Shown here: one piece after another, positions 1 to 7,929 of the stretch
Position numbering within the stretch: position 1 is the first letter of the stretch
Layout: the number at the start of each line of letters is the position of its first letter
Assembly: GCA_001799575.1 (NCBI GenBank)
Contig: MGTT01000006.1
Coordinates: 1 to 64,000 of the forward strand
Source of the DNA: Elusimicrobia bacterium GWA2_56_46
Lineage (GTDB): Bacteria; Elusimicrobiota; Elusimicrobia; Elusimicrobiales; UBA9959
Length of the DNA: 64,000 nt
Reading direction: 5' to 3'
Made by a program: the position numbers and the translations under genes
The notes under the pieces: model-generated
What the model was told of the DNA's origin: nothing
The model's database searches: none
What the model saw: the letters and a program-made list of their open reading frames with translations, nothing else

Positions 1-111
1 AAAAAGCCACAGGAGCAATACGCAGGATCACGGCAACAAAGCGGACATTTCTAAATGCCGCTACTACCGGACATTTCTATTTGCTTGCAACATAGGGAGA
101 ATTCCAGCGGC
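1..111. other. intergenic edge with duplicated GGACATTTCTA word
   Basis: This non-coding edge sits downstream of the MFS gene. The word CGGACATTTCTA occurs twice (about 42-53 and 68-79), with similar flanking bases. Such paired words can mark the end of an insertion sequence lying outside the window, but no transposase is visible here. The identity is unresolved. Confidence 0.3.
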
Positions 112-1455
112 CTAGGCTTCGTCTTCGACCAGCGGTCGGTGCTCCTCAGGTTGTCCTGACGCCGGGCTTTTTTTAAGCGGGGTCTCGTTCCACAGCCGCA
201 GCATCAGCAACGCGCCTGTAAGCGAGAACGGCATTATCATCCAGGTCCAGGCCCCCCAGCCGAATTTATCCAGCAGCGAGCCCATGAAGAAACCCGTGAG
301 GCCCGAGGCCAGGTACTGCACCCCGTCCAGCAGCCCTGTGACGGTGGAGGCCGCTTTCGTGCCGCCGAAGTCCATGGAGGCGGTGCCGGAAAGCATCCCG
401 TGCACTCCGAAGATCCACATACAGCAGACGCCTATCATAAACGAAGCCGCCAGCGGCGAGGCGGTCCTGCCCAGTATATATAAGGAGACGATCTGGCCCA
501 GGTAAAAGATGAACGCCACCGGGGCGCGTCTGGACTGGAACCAATGGTCGGACAGGTAGCCGCACAGGAGGCCGCCCGCTATGCCTCCAGCGGTGACGCC
601 GCTGCCGGCCAGGGTGAACAGTGAGCTGCCGTGCTCTATCTTGTGAACCTCGCTCAGGAAAGGCACGAACCAGAGCATCAGGCCCTGGCGCACGAATCCC
701 GTGCAGAATTCCGAGACCGCCAGCGTTATGATGACGGGGTTGGTCAGAACCCGCCGGAGCAGGTGGTTGAAGTCCGCCGGCTTGTCCCGGTCCGCGTCAT
801 TGGAGGTGGCGTCTCCGGTGTTGAAATTTTCGAAACCCGCGGCTTTCGGCGTGTCCTGCACCAGAAAAAAATCCACCGCGAACATCGCGGCTATGGCCGC
901 GGAGGGAATGAGGAACACGAAGTACCAGGGCAGATAGGCCAGGATCCAGCCGCCGACCGTCATGGCCAGGAAGTAGCCGCTTGAGATCATGATGCCGAAA
1001 ATGCCGCCGAAGATTCCCCTTTCCTTGACGTGGAACCACGGGGCGTTTACCTTGACTACCGACAGCGCGCCGAAAGACTGGAAGTACTGGTTGGCGGCGT
1101 ACAGGAGCGACATGCCCAGGATCAATTTTGTCTGCCAGCCGCTCAGGAAGAGGAGGCCTATGATCAGATTCAGGGCCGAGGCGCCTGCGGCTCCTATCAG
1201 GATCGCCTTTTTGCCTCCGATGCGATCCGCCAGCGGGCCGTTGAACATGACCGACAGGGCGTAGGTCCAGAAACCGGCCGTTGCGATGACGCCGAACTCT
1301 CCCTTGGAAAGGTGGAAGTAATCCATCATAGTCTTGCCGGCCACGTTCAGGTTGTAGCGGCCCATGTAGAAAGTCGCGTAGGTGAGGCCCAGCGGGAACC
1401 AGTTCATGAAGCGGCGGGTTCTGTATTCTTTGGTGTGGTTCATCGGGTTTGTCAT
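112..1455 (-). CDS. MFS transporter, organophosphate:phosphate antiporter (GlpT/UhpT/UhpC) type
   Basis: Inner-membrane secondary transporter of 447 residues with about twelve hydrophobic segments. The N-terminal signature RYNLN (residues 33-37) after the first helix and the DRIGGKK loop (78-84) are typical of the OPA branch of the MFS, which exchanges sugar phosphates or glycerol-3-phosphate for phosphate. The start ATG has an AAGGA Shine-Dalgarno and overlaps the stop of the upstream HAMP protein, so the two are translationally coupled. Placement after a membrane sensor-like protein and a receiver protein resembles the logic of the uhp locus. The substrate cannot be read from sequence, and a UhpC-like sensory role is possible. 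Confidence 0.85.
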   Translation of the reverse strand: MTNPMNHTKEYRTRRFMNWFPLGLTYATFYMGRYNLNVAGKTMMDYFHLSKGEFGVIATAGFWTYALSVMFNGPLADRIGGKKAILIGAAGASALNLIIGLLFLSGWQTKLILGMSLLYAANQYFQSFGALSVVKVNAPWFHVKERGIFGGIFGIMISSGYFLAMTVGGWILAYLPWYFVFLIPSAAIAAMFAVDFFLVQDTPKAAGFENFNTGDATSNDADRDKPADFNHLLRRVLTNPVIITLAVSEFCTGFVRQGLMLWFVPFLSEVHKIEHGSSLFTLAGSGVTAGGIAGGLLCGYLSDHWFQSRRAPVAFIFYLGQIVSLYILGRTASPLAASFMIGVCCMWIFGVHGMLSGTASMDFGGTKAASTVTGLLDGVQYLASGLTGFFMGSLLDKFGWGAWTWMIMPFSLTGALLMLRLWNETPLKKSPASGQPEEHRPLVEDEA

Positions 1456-2513
1456 ATTTTTTCCTTGCGTTCCGGTCCGTCGCGTTTTTGTTCATCAGCT
1501 ATCCTGCCGGAAAATTCGGGGTACAGTTTCTTCGCGCAGGCGGGGCAGAAACCGTGGGAAAACTTTATCTCGGAGTGCTTGTCGAAATATTCTTCCACCT
1601 GCCGCCAGTAGCCCTGGTCGTCCCGGATCTTCTTGCAGTTGGCGCAGATGGGCAGCAGGCCGGAAAGAGTTTTCACGTTCGCCAGCGCCTCCGTCAGATC
1701 CTTGTTCGCGAGCGCCAGGGCGCCCGTACGCTCCTGCAGCGAGGCGGCCATGGCGTTGAATGCGGAGGCCAGCGCTCCGAATTCGTCCCTGGAGGTGATG
1801 TCCGCGCGGACGCCAAAGTCTCCTTTGCTCAGGCCGGCGGCGGCCCGCTCAAGCTTGGAGATGGGCGCGGAGATGGATTTGAGGATGACGGAGGCGAGCC
1901 AGACAAGCAGTAAAAAAGACGCCAGCAGTCCCGCCGCCAGTATGATGCGGAGTTCCCCCAGCCGGCCCTGGGCGTAGCTTATATCCCTCCAGGCTTCTTT
2001 CTTTTCGTGGGTGGCCATGCGGGCTATTATGTCAAAAAAATCTTTTTCCGCGTCCGCCCCGGATCCCAGGCTTGTTTTTACCGGATTTTTATCCGGGCCG
2101 GGCCGGAGTTCGGGCGCCGCTTCTCCGGCGCCCTGGCCTATTTTACGCTCCACGGCGTCCAGTTCTTTGAGCAATGTTCTTATCTCAGCGTCGGAGGCGG
2201 GTTCGGAATCGGCAAAAGTCTTTTTATGGAGATCCATCGCTTCCCGGTTTCTGCGGAACCGGGCCAGATCCTGTTCCGCCAGATCCTTTTGTCCCAGTTT
2301 CAGCATACGACGGTGGGAGTTCATCGCTCCCGCCATTCCCCCGCCGGCCGTTTTAATCCGCTCCAGAGCTTCCATCTTGTTTATGGTTTCGTTCAGGATG
2401 GTGTGCTGTATCAGCCTGATCTCGCGGCCTTTGGAAGCGGCCAGCCAGGCGGTGGCCAGCGCCAGAATGGGGGGGGAGATAAGGCCCAGAAGTATCTTAT
2501 GGTTTATTTTCAT
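1452..2513 (-). CDS. HAMP-domain membrane protein with C-terminal Cys-rich module
   Basis: 353 residues. A first transmembrane segment lies near 8-25, then a helical periplasmic region, a second transmembrane segment near 188-212, a HAMP domain (about 210-262), a short coiled coil, and a C-terminal module (283-333) with the pattern LLPICANCKK...GYW...FSHGFCPACAKKLYPE. Cysteines C290, C293, C323 and C326 form two CxxC pairs likely to bind a metal. There is no kinase, cyclase or methyl-accepting domain. It overlaps the receiver gene by ATGA upstream and the transporter gene downstream. The same module ends the neighbouring receiver protein, so both may act on a common partner. The function of the module is unknown to me. 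Confidence 0.75.
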   Translation of the reverse strand: MKINHKILLGLISPPILALATAWLAASKGREIRLIQHTILNETINKMEALERIKTAGGGMAGAMNSHRRMLKLGQKDLAEQDLARFRRNREAMDLHKKTFADSEPASDAEIRTLLKELDAVERKIGQGAGEAAPELRPGPDKNPVKTSLGSGADAEKDFFDIIARMATHEKKEAWRDISYAQGRLGELRIILAAGLLASFLLLVWLASVILKSISAPISKLERAAAGLSKGDFGVRADITSRDEFGALASAFNAMAASLQERTGALALANKDLTEALANVKTLSGLLPICANCKKIRDDQGYWRQVEEYFDKHSEIKFSHGFCPACAKKLYPEFSGRIADEQKRDGPERKEKI

Positions 2514-3145
2514 CTTGGCCTGTTTTTTATCTCTTCCGACAATTCGGGATAAAGCTTTTTAATACAGTCGGGGCAAAAACCATGCGTAAATTCCATATCG
2601 GAGTGTTCTTTCAGATACATCTCCACTTGTTCCCAATAGCCGTTGTCGTTGCGGATCTTTTTGCAGCCGGCGCAGATGGGCAGCAGGCCCGTCAGGGTTT
2701 TTACGCTGGAGAGCGCCGCGGTAAGTTTATTTATGAGGTTAAGGCGTTCCTGCAGCAGTTTATTGCGCTCCATCGCGTAGACCGTCGCGCGCATCAGGAC
2801 GCCGGCATTTACTTCGTCTTTTATAAGATAATCCTGGGCGCCCTCCCTGACCGCCTGCAGGGCCATGGTTTCGTCGTCCAGTCCGGTCAGGATGATTATG
2901 GGGGTTTGCGGGGCGGCGGCCTGCAGTCCGCGAAAAGTAGCCAGGCCTCCGCTGTCCGGCAGATTAAGGTCGGAAAGGAGAAGATCAAAACGTTTTTTAT
3001 TCAGGAGATCCACGGCTTCCGAGAGTTTTCCGGCGGCGGAAAGCCGCATATCGCCGCGTTTAAAAGCCGCGATAAATTTTTTAAGCAGCAATAAATAATC
3101 GGGATCGTCTTCCAATATAAGAACTTCCACCGGTTTATCAGGCAT
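2510..3145 (-). CDS. response regulator: receiver domain plus Cys-rich CxxC/CxxC module
   Basis: 211 residues. Residues 1-125 form a canonical receiver with an acidic pair near 12-14, phospho-acceptor D59 (LLLSDLNLP), T87 and K109. A short coiled-coil linker leads to a C-terminal module (150-202) with C158/C161 and C191/C194, closely matching the tail of the following HAMP protein. There is no DNA-binding or enzymatic output domain, so the module is the probable output. It starts 2 bp after the TPR gene and overlaps the HAMP gene. No histidine kinase lies in this operon, so the phosphodonor must be encoded elsewhere. Confidence 0.8.
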   Translation of the reverse strand: MPDKPVEVLILEDDPDYLLLLKKFIAAFKRGDMRLSAAGKLSEAVDLLNKKRFDLLLSDLNLPDSGGLATFRGLQAAAPQTPIIILTGLDDETMALQAVREGAQDYLIKDEVNAGVLMRATVYAMERNKLLQERLNLINKLTAALSSVKTLTGLLPICAGCKKIRNDNGYWEQVEMYLKEHSDMEFTHGFCPDCIKKLYPELSEEIKNRPR

Positions 3146-3147
3146 GG

Positions 3148-5058
3148 CTATTTCCCCCTGGGGACATCCCCCCCGTTCCAGATCCTGCCGTTATGGCAGA
3201 AGCGGCGCTTTTCTCCTCCGCCGGTCCCGAAAAAGGCGGTGGTTCCGCCGGTTTCCGGGATCCACGTGTCTCCGGCGCGGTACCGTTCTACAAGTCCGGA
3301 CAATATCATCGCCGCCGAAGTATAGCATAACTCGGTTTCTACATGACATAAAAAGTATTTTCGCAGTCCAGGCGCGGTCAGCATTTTAATGCCGCAGGGA
3401 GGGGCCTGGAGGACATCTTCCGGGCAATCGGTGGCCTTTATCAGCCACAAATATTCAGGCTCGGATATTTCCATAAAACCGGTCTTCAGCAGTTCCCTGA
3501 TCCGCGCGTTGAACTTGTCGTCTTCCGGGGAGTTGGAGACGGTTTCATAACGCATAAGCCAGCTTTTGACGCCGGTTCCTCCGTTCCAGTAAGCCCGCAT
3601 CCCTTCCTGGGTCAGGTGTCCGCCCTTGTCAAAAAGAGGCCGCCCGGCGAGATCGCGCAGGGTGAAGATGTCACGCAGCGGGATGTTTTTTTTCTCGAAA
3701 AAATTTACGGCGTCGCGGGTGAGATAATTCCGGTAATTCTTAAAGCCCGCCAGCGTGAGTATAAGCCTGACATGATCCGGTTCCTGTTTCTCTACTATGG
3801 AACCTTTGGTGTAAGAGGTTTTGGCGCGGAGGTAATCCACGGCGCCGTTGCGCTCTGCCAGGCGTATGGCTTTGAGCAGGTTGACGTCTTCCGGCGACGG
3901 GACGGTCTTTTTGTCGTCCGGCGCTCCCCGGCCGCGCAGCTCCTCCAGGAGCTGGCTGTCGGACAAAAGGGCGAAACTTATTTCATCCAGACGTTCGCGG
4001 GCTTTCGCGTTGGCGGGTTCGGCTTTCAATACGCGGGCGTACATGGCTTCCGCCTTTTTGGGCTCCCCGCCGGCTTCATAGGCGGCCGCCAGACCCAGCA
4101 TGGCGTTCAGGTCGTTGCCGTTCGCTTCCAGGGCCTTGCCGTAGTACAGGATGGCTTTGTTCATCTTGTTCAGTTTAAAATAGATCTGGCCGGCCTTCAG
4201 GTGGCAGAAAGCCGCCATAGGGTCGGTCTTGCCGAACAGCTCCGCCGCTTTCCGGTATTCTTCCGCGGCGTCTTCATATTTCCCCAGCCGCGTGAGGTAT
4301 TCCGCCGTTTTCATGCGGTCCGCAAAAGATTCTTTTGGCGCTGGGTTCGGGGCGCGGGGCGCGGGGTTTGTAGCGCCGGGTTTTTTCTGCGCGGTTTTGG
4401 AACGGGCATCCGCGGAGAGGCGTTCGATCTTATTCCGGAGCAGTGCGGTCTGCGCGCGCCGGCCGGAGTCTTCGGAGGCGCTGAGGAGTTCCAGGGCTTT
4501 GCGGTAATTTGTCAGGGCGTCCGCGGTGTTTTTTTGTTTTTCATATTCTGCCGCCAGACAGTAGTAAGTCTTGTAGCTGCCGGGGTAAAGTTCCGCGCCC
4601 TGCGTAAGCGTTTCCGCCGCTCTGTCGCCGTCGCCGAGGCTTGAATATGTCAGCCCGAGTTCCCGGTATACGGGCCAGGCCGTGGGATCCAGTTCTCTGG
4701 CTTTTTTGCAGTTCGGCAGCGCCGCGGCGGCTTGTCCGGCGCCCCGGGCCAGCTTGCAGCGGCCCAGATAGTAGAGATACGTCCCGGTTTTCAGGGCGGC
4801 GGCTTTGTCGGTTATAGCGAGGAGGGGGGTGTGGTATTTGGACCGGCCCTCGGGGAGTATTTCCAGGGCGTAAGCGTAGATATTTTCGTCGGCCGGGTCT
4901 TTTTCCAGGGCCGCGATACAGGTCTCAAGGGCTTTGTCGATACGCCCGAGTTCGTAATATTTTGCCGCTTCCCGCAGCGCCGGGTTTTCCGCGACCGTGC
5001 CGGCCGGGGCGGGGCGGATCAGCGACAGAAGACATAAGAACGCGATCTGTAAACGCAT
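3148..5058 (-). CDS. secreted or periplasmic TPR-repeat protein
   Basis: 636 residues with an N-terminal signal peptide (hydrophobic core about 4-17, Ala-rich cleavage region). Residues 25-370 hold two blocks of tetratricopeptide repeats, separated by a Pro/Ala linker (NPAPRAPNPAP) encoded by a 7-bp repeat. The C-terminal 250 residues are not TPR and carry several cysteines (for example in TDCPED, PPCGIK and FLCHVETELC). I recognise no catalytic motif there. TPRs mediate protein-protein contacts, so an envelope scaffold is plausible. The gene is followed closely by the receiver gene. Confidence 0.7.
   Translation of the reverse strand: MRLQIAFLCLLSLIRPAPAGTVAENPALREAAKYYELGRIDKALETCIAALEKDPADENIYAYALEILPEGRSKYHTPLLAITDKAAALKTGTYLYYLGRCKLARGAGQAAAALPNCKKARELDPTAWPVYRELGLTYSSLGDGDRAAETLTQGAELYPGSYKTYYCLAAEYEKQKNTADALTNYRKALELLSASEDSGRRAQTALLRNKIERLSADARSKTAQKKPGATNPAPRAPNPAPKESFADRMKTAEYLTRLGKYEDAAEEYRKAAELFGKTDPMAAFCHLKAGQIYFKLNKMNKAILYYGKALEANGNDLNAMLGLAAAYEAGGEPKKAEAMYARVLKAEPANAKARERLDEISFALLSDSQLLEELRGRGAPDDKKTVPSPEDVNLLKAIRLAERNGAVDYLRAKTSYTKGSIVEKQEPDHVRLILTLAGFKNYRNYLTRDAVNFFEKKNIPLRDIFTLRDLAGRPLFDKGGHLTQEGMRAYWNGGTGVKSWLMRYETVSNSPEDDKFNARIRELLKTGFMEISEPEYLWLIKATDCPEDVLQAPPCGIKMLTAPGLRKYFLCHVETELCYTSAAMILSGLVERYRAGDTWIPETGGTTAFFGTGGGEKRRFCHNGRIWNGGDVPRGK
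4343..4370. repeat. heptamer array (GGGCGCG unit) inside TPR gene
   Basis: Four consecutive 7-bp units, GGGTTCG, two of GGGCGCG, then GGGTTTG. They encode the Pro/Ala linker of the TPR protein on the minus strand. It is one of about a dozen period-7 arrays in the window. Confidence 0.75.
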
Positions 5059-5068
5059 AGATAAAAAA

Positions 5069-5626
5069 TCACTTCAGTGTCCTGGGAAGCGTGACTCCGC
5101 GCTGGGACTGGTACTTGCCTTTTCTGTCCTTATAGGAAGTTTCGCAGATGCGGTCGGCTTCAAGAAAAACCAGCTGCGCTATGCCCTCGTTGGAATAAAT
5201 TTTGGCCGGCAGGGGGGTGGTGTTGGAGATCTCAAGCGTAAGATGCCCCTCCCATTCCGGTTCCAGCGGCGTTATGTTCACCACGATCCCGCAGCGGGCG
5301 TAGGTGCTTTTGCCTATGCATAACCCTATGACGTTGCGCGGTATCCTGAAATATTCCACCGAACGGGACAGAGCGAAAGAATGGGCGGGCACTATGCAGT
5401 GCGGCGCTTTTATGTCGACGAAAGATCTGGGGCTGAAATTCTTAGGATCCACCACGCAGTTGTGGACGTCGGTGAAAACCTTGTACTCGTCGGCCACCCG
5501 GATGTCGTATCCGTACGAGGACAGGCCGTAGGAAATTTTATTCCTGGCGACCAGCCTTTCCACGAAAGGCGAGATCATTTTCCCTTTAAGACACCTCTCC
5601 CGTATCCACGAATCCGGTTTCAGCAT
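5069..5626 (-). CDS. dcd: dCTP deaminase
   Basis: Deaminates dCTP to dUTP for dTMP synthesis, in the cytosol as a trimer. Family motifs are clear: SSYGYDIRV near the N-terminus, [19 protein letters not shown], and the catalytic-glutamate region [17 protein letters not shown]. The protein is 185 residues when the ATG at 5626 is used. That start has a GGAG Shine-Dalgarno 6-7 bp upstream, whereas a GTG four codons earlier has none. The gene overlaps the end of the squalene/phytoene synthase gene by a few bases, which suggests coupling. Confidence 0.93.
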   Translation of the reverse strand: MLKPDSWIRERCLKGKMISPFVERLVARNKISYGLSSYGYDIRVADEYKVFTDVHNCVVDPKNFSPRSFVDIKAPHCIVPAHSFALSRSVEYFRIPRNVIGLCIGKSTYARCGIVVNITPLEPEWEGHLTLEISNTTPLPAKIYSNEGIAQLVFLEADRICETSYKDRKGKYQSQRGVTLPRTLK

Positions 5627-6453
5627 GTTGTTCTCCACGCCCTGTATACCGCCCGCAGTTTTTCTAACCGGTTCAGGCGGATCCGGCGATCCGCCGTCCT
5701 GAACCCGCCCGCTTCCATCTTGTCCAGCAGGTCGGAATAGACCTGGGATATTATGAACGCGCTTAAAAGTTTTTTCTTTCCGGTTCCGCCGGCCAGTTCC
5801 AGCGCCCTGGCGTAAAAGCCGCGCGCGCGCCCGGCTTCAAACCTCATCAATTCTATAAAATTATCCGGGTAAACGGGGCTTTTAAGGTCGTCAGGATCGC
5901 AGTCGAATCTCTCAAGGTCTTCCGCCGGGATGTACACCCTGCCCGACCGGGCGTCCTCGAAAACATCCCTTATTATATTGGTCAACTGTACGGCGTAACC
6001 CAGGTTCTCCGCGTAGGCGCGGGCGTTTTCTCCGTGCCAGCCGAAGATTTCCAGGGCAGATAGTCCCACCGCCGAGGCCACGCGGTACATATAATATTTC
6101 AGTTCCTCCAGGGATGCGTATTCGTTTTTATGCGTGTCCATCCCCACGCCTTCGAGCAGCAGGAGAAAGTTCTCTTTTCGCATGTCAAAAGCGCCTGTCG
6201 CCCAGGCCAGTTCTTTTTCAAGGGGCGTCCGGGGCGCGCCGCCGGCAAACAGCGTTTCCACTCTGTCCCTCCAGGCCTCCAGCGCGGTTTTTTTGGTTTC
6301 CGGCCCGGCGGACTCTTCGTCGGCTATGTCGTCCACCGCGCGGGCATAGCCGTACAGCGCCGAAAGAGCCCGCCGCTGGTCCGCCCGCAGAAATAAAAAA
6401 GCGGGCCTGAAAGAGGAACCCGCTTCGTAAGGCCGCGCTGGATTGGGAGACAT
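5620..6453 (-). CDS. squalene/phytoene synthase family protein
   Basis: 277-residue trans-isoprenyl diphosphate synthase that would join two C15 or C20 prenyl diphosphates head to head. The two Asp-rich Mg-binding motifs are intact: DDIADE (41-46) and DVFED (163-167) within [21 protein letters not shown]. The ATG is preceded by AAGG. No desaturase, cyclase or hopanoid genes lie nearby, so product (squalene, phytoene or presqualene diphosphate) cannot be decided. HpnC/HpnD-type proteins are close relatives. The gene precedes dcd in the same minus-strand run. Confidence 0.85.
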   Translation of the reverse strand: MSPNPARPYEAGSSFRPAFLFLRADQRRALSALYGYARAVDDIADEESAGPETKKTALEAWRDRVETLFAGGAPRTPLEKELAWATGAFDMRKENFLLLLEGVGMDTHKNEYASLEELKYYMYRVASAVGLSALEIFGWHGENARAYAENLGYAVQLTNIIRDVFEDARSGRVYIPAEDLERFDCDPDDLKSPVYPDNFIELMRFEAGRARGFYARALELAGGTGKKKLLSAFIISQVYSDLLDKMEAGGFRTADRRIRLNRLEKLRAVYRAWRTTC

Positions 6454-6479
6454 ATGCCTTGATCCGATTCGAGAGTCCG

Positions 6480-6518
6480 GATTTAAGATTCAAGATTTAA
6501 GATTCCAATCTTCAATCT
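6480..6518. repeat. heptamer array (AGATTTA/AGATTCA unit) with inverted copy
   Basis: Period-7 units related to AGATTYA are followed by inverted copies (AATCTTC AATCT), so the array can fold as a hairpin between the protease gene and the synthase gene. The TGA stop of the protease (6512-6514) is embedded in the array. Confidence 0.75.
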
Positions 6519-7885
6519 ATTTTTTCCAGATAATCGGTGAATTTTTTCCACTCGGCCGCTTTTTCGAAAGCGAGCCGCGAGTAGGTCGGATAGTATTCTA
6601 TAAGGCTGCCCGGCTTGCCCGGTATGTTTATCGAGATGCCGTGGGTGTTGGAATAGTCTTTTCCCGTGCGATCCATGCCCAGATAGACGTTTTTTACCGT
6701 GAGGCCGGAGGCGATGAACTTATTAAGATCCTCGCCGGCGGCTTTAAGCTTGTCCGCTCCGGGTCTGCCGGCGTCCAGACCGGCGCTGACGAGTTTCACG
6801 AAATGATACAGATCTCCGTAAAAGGAGATCTGCTTGTCCGGGTCGGTGGTTTCGTCGCCGATCTCAAAGCGCAGTACTCCGGTACGGGCTTTTTTATAAG
6901 CCGCGGCGTCGTTTACCTGCATGGCCAGGCCGGTCCAATTCTTTATTTTCCGCGCCAGCTCCTCCAGTTTGTCCGAACGTATGGCCGAAAGCTGGGTGCC
7001 GTATTTGTTTTGCGTCAGCATGTCGTGGTATTCCGGGCGGGAGTACATCTCCTTGAAAGTGTCCACGGCGTATACGCCGGCCTGTTCCGCGCCGGCGCCG
7101 GGATTCGCGAGCATCAGGCCGAAGAAATCCTCGAAGTTCAGGCTGGGCAGCTGGATCACTTCTTCAGAGCCGATTATGATGTCGGCCCCGTCTTTTAGTT
7201 CGTACGCCACCTCGGCCATCTGCATGAAGCAGGCCATGGAAGCGTAGACGTCCACGCGCCCCGCTTCTTTGAAGATCCTGCCCAGATCGGTGGTGCCGAT
7301 GTAGTTGCCGCTGACGAAATCATGAGAAATGGATTTGCCGCCGTCAAGCGGGTTCTCTCCTGGTTTTTTGGGGTCTATCCAGCCCCAGCCGTGATCCCAG
7401 ATGATCAGCATATAGCGCCTGGCGGGATAAGCGGCTTTTGCCCATTTTACGAAAGAGACCACTTCCCTGTAATCCCCCATGTCGACCTTGCCCAGATCCA
7501 TCAGCGCGGGGGAGGCGATGCGCTCTTTGTCCATGTCCCTGACGATAAGATAGCGCCGCACGCCTTCCCAGTCGCCGTCGGCCGCGGTATCGTTCTCAAG
7601 GCCTTTGGAACGGCCCAGTTCCGCCACGATGTTGACCTTATCGCTAGAACCTGCGGTCTCAAAGCGGTTTATGTCGTTGAGGGCGAAAGGCTCGATATTG
7701 CTCCTGCCGTTCATGAAGACCATGATGGTCCAGTCCTTAACGGTTTCGCCGGGGGCGCGGGGCGCGGGGGCCGCGGGAGCGTCGGCTTTGATGTCTTCCG
7801 AACTTACGGTATTGAGCTTAAAGCCGGCGTGGAGGGCGGCAGGGGTAAAAACTATAAAGGCCGTGAGCAAGGCGGCTTTTGTCAT
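6512..7885 (-). CDS. clostripain-family (C11) cysteine protease, exported
   Basis: 457 residues with a signal peptide (core about 4-18, AHA-type cleavage near 20) and an Ala/Pro linker (residues 36-45) encoded by a heptamer array. The peptidase domain begins DWTIMVFMNG (51-60). The catalytic dyad is visible: H165 in IIWDHGWGW and C219 in YASMACFMQM. Clan CD proteases of this family cleave after Arg or Lys and act outside the cytoplasm. A promoter lies immediately upstream with no Shine-Dalgarno. The stop codon falls inside a period-7 repeat. The physiological target is unknown. Confidence 0.85.
   Translation of the reverse strand: MTKAALLTAFIVFTPAALHAGFKLNTVSSEDIKADAPAAPAPRAPGETVKDWTIMVFMNGRSNIEPFALNDINRFETAGSSDKVNIVAELGRSKGLENDTAADGDWEGVRRYLIVRDMDKERIASPALMDLGKVDMGDYREVVSFVKWAKAAYPARRYMLIIWDHGWGWIDPKKPGENPLDGGKSISHDFVSGNYIGTTDLGRIFKEAGRVDVYASMACFMQMAEVAYELKDGADIIIGSEEVIQLPSLNFEDFFGLMLANPGAGAEQAGVYAVDTFKEMYSRPEYHDMLTQNKYGTQLSAIRSDKLEELARKIKNWTGLAMQVNDAAAYKKARTGVLRFEIGDETTDPDKQISFYGDLYHFVKLVSAGLDAGRPGADKLKAAGEDLNKFIASGLTVKNVYLGMDRTGKDYSNTHGISINIPGKPGSLIEYYPTYSRLAFEKAAEWKKFTDYLEKID
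7753..7780. repeat. heptamer array (GGGCGCG unit) in protease gene
   Basis: About three 7-bp units of GGGCGCG and GGGGCCG type lie inside the clostripain-like gene, encoding the Ala/Pro linker between signal peptide and catalytic domain. The same unit appears in the two neighbouring TPR genes. Confidence 0.65.
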
Positions 7886-7893
7886 AAACAGAG

Positions 7894-7921
7894 TTTATAA
7901 ATAATCGTTCCGCCGAATCAA
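7894..7921 (-). promoter_or_regulatory. promoter TTGATT-16-TATAAA, near-leaderless
   Basis: On the minus strand TTGATT (7921-7916) and TATAAA (7899-7894) are separated by 16 bp. The ATG of the protease begins 8 bp after the -10 box, with no Shine-Dalgarno in between. Confidence 0.6.
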
Positions 7922-7929
7922 TAGTCCGT

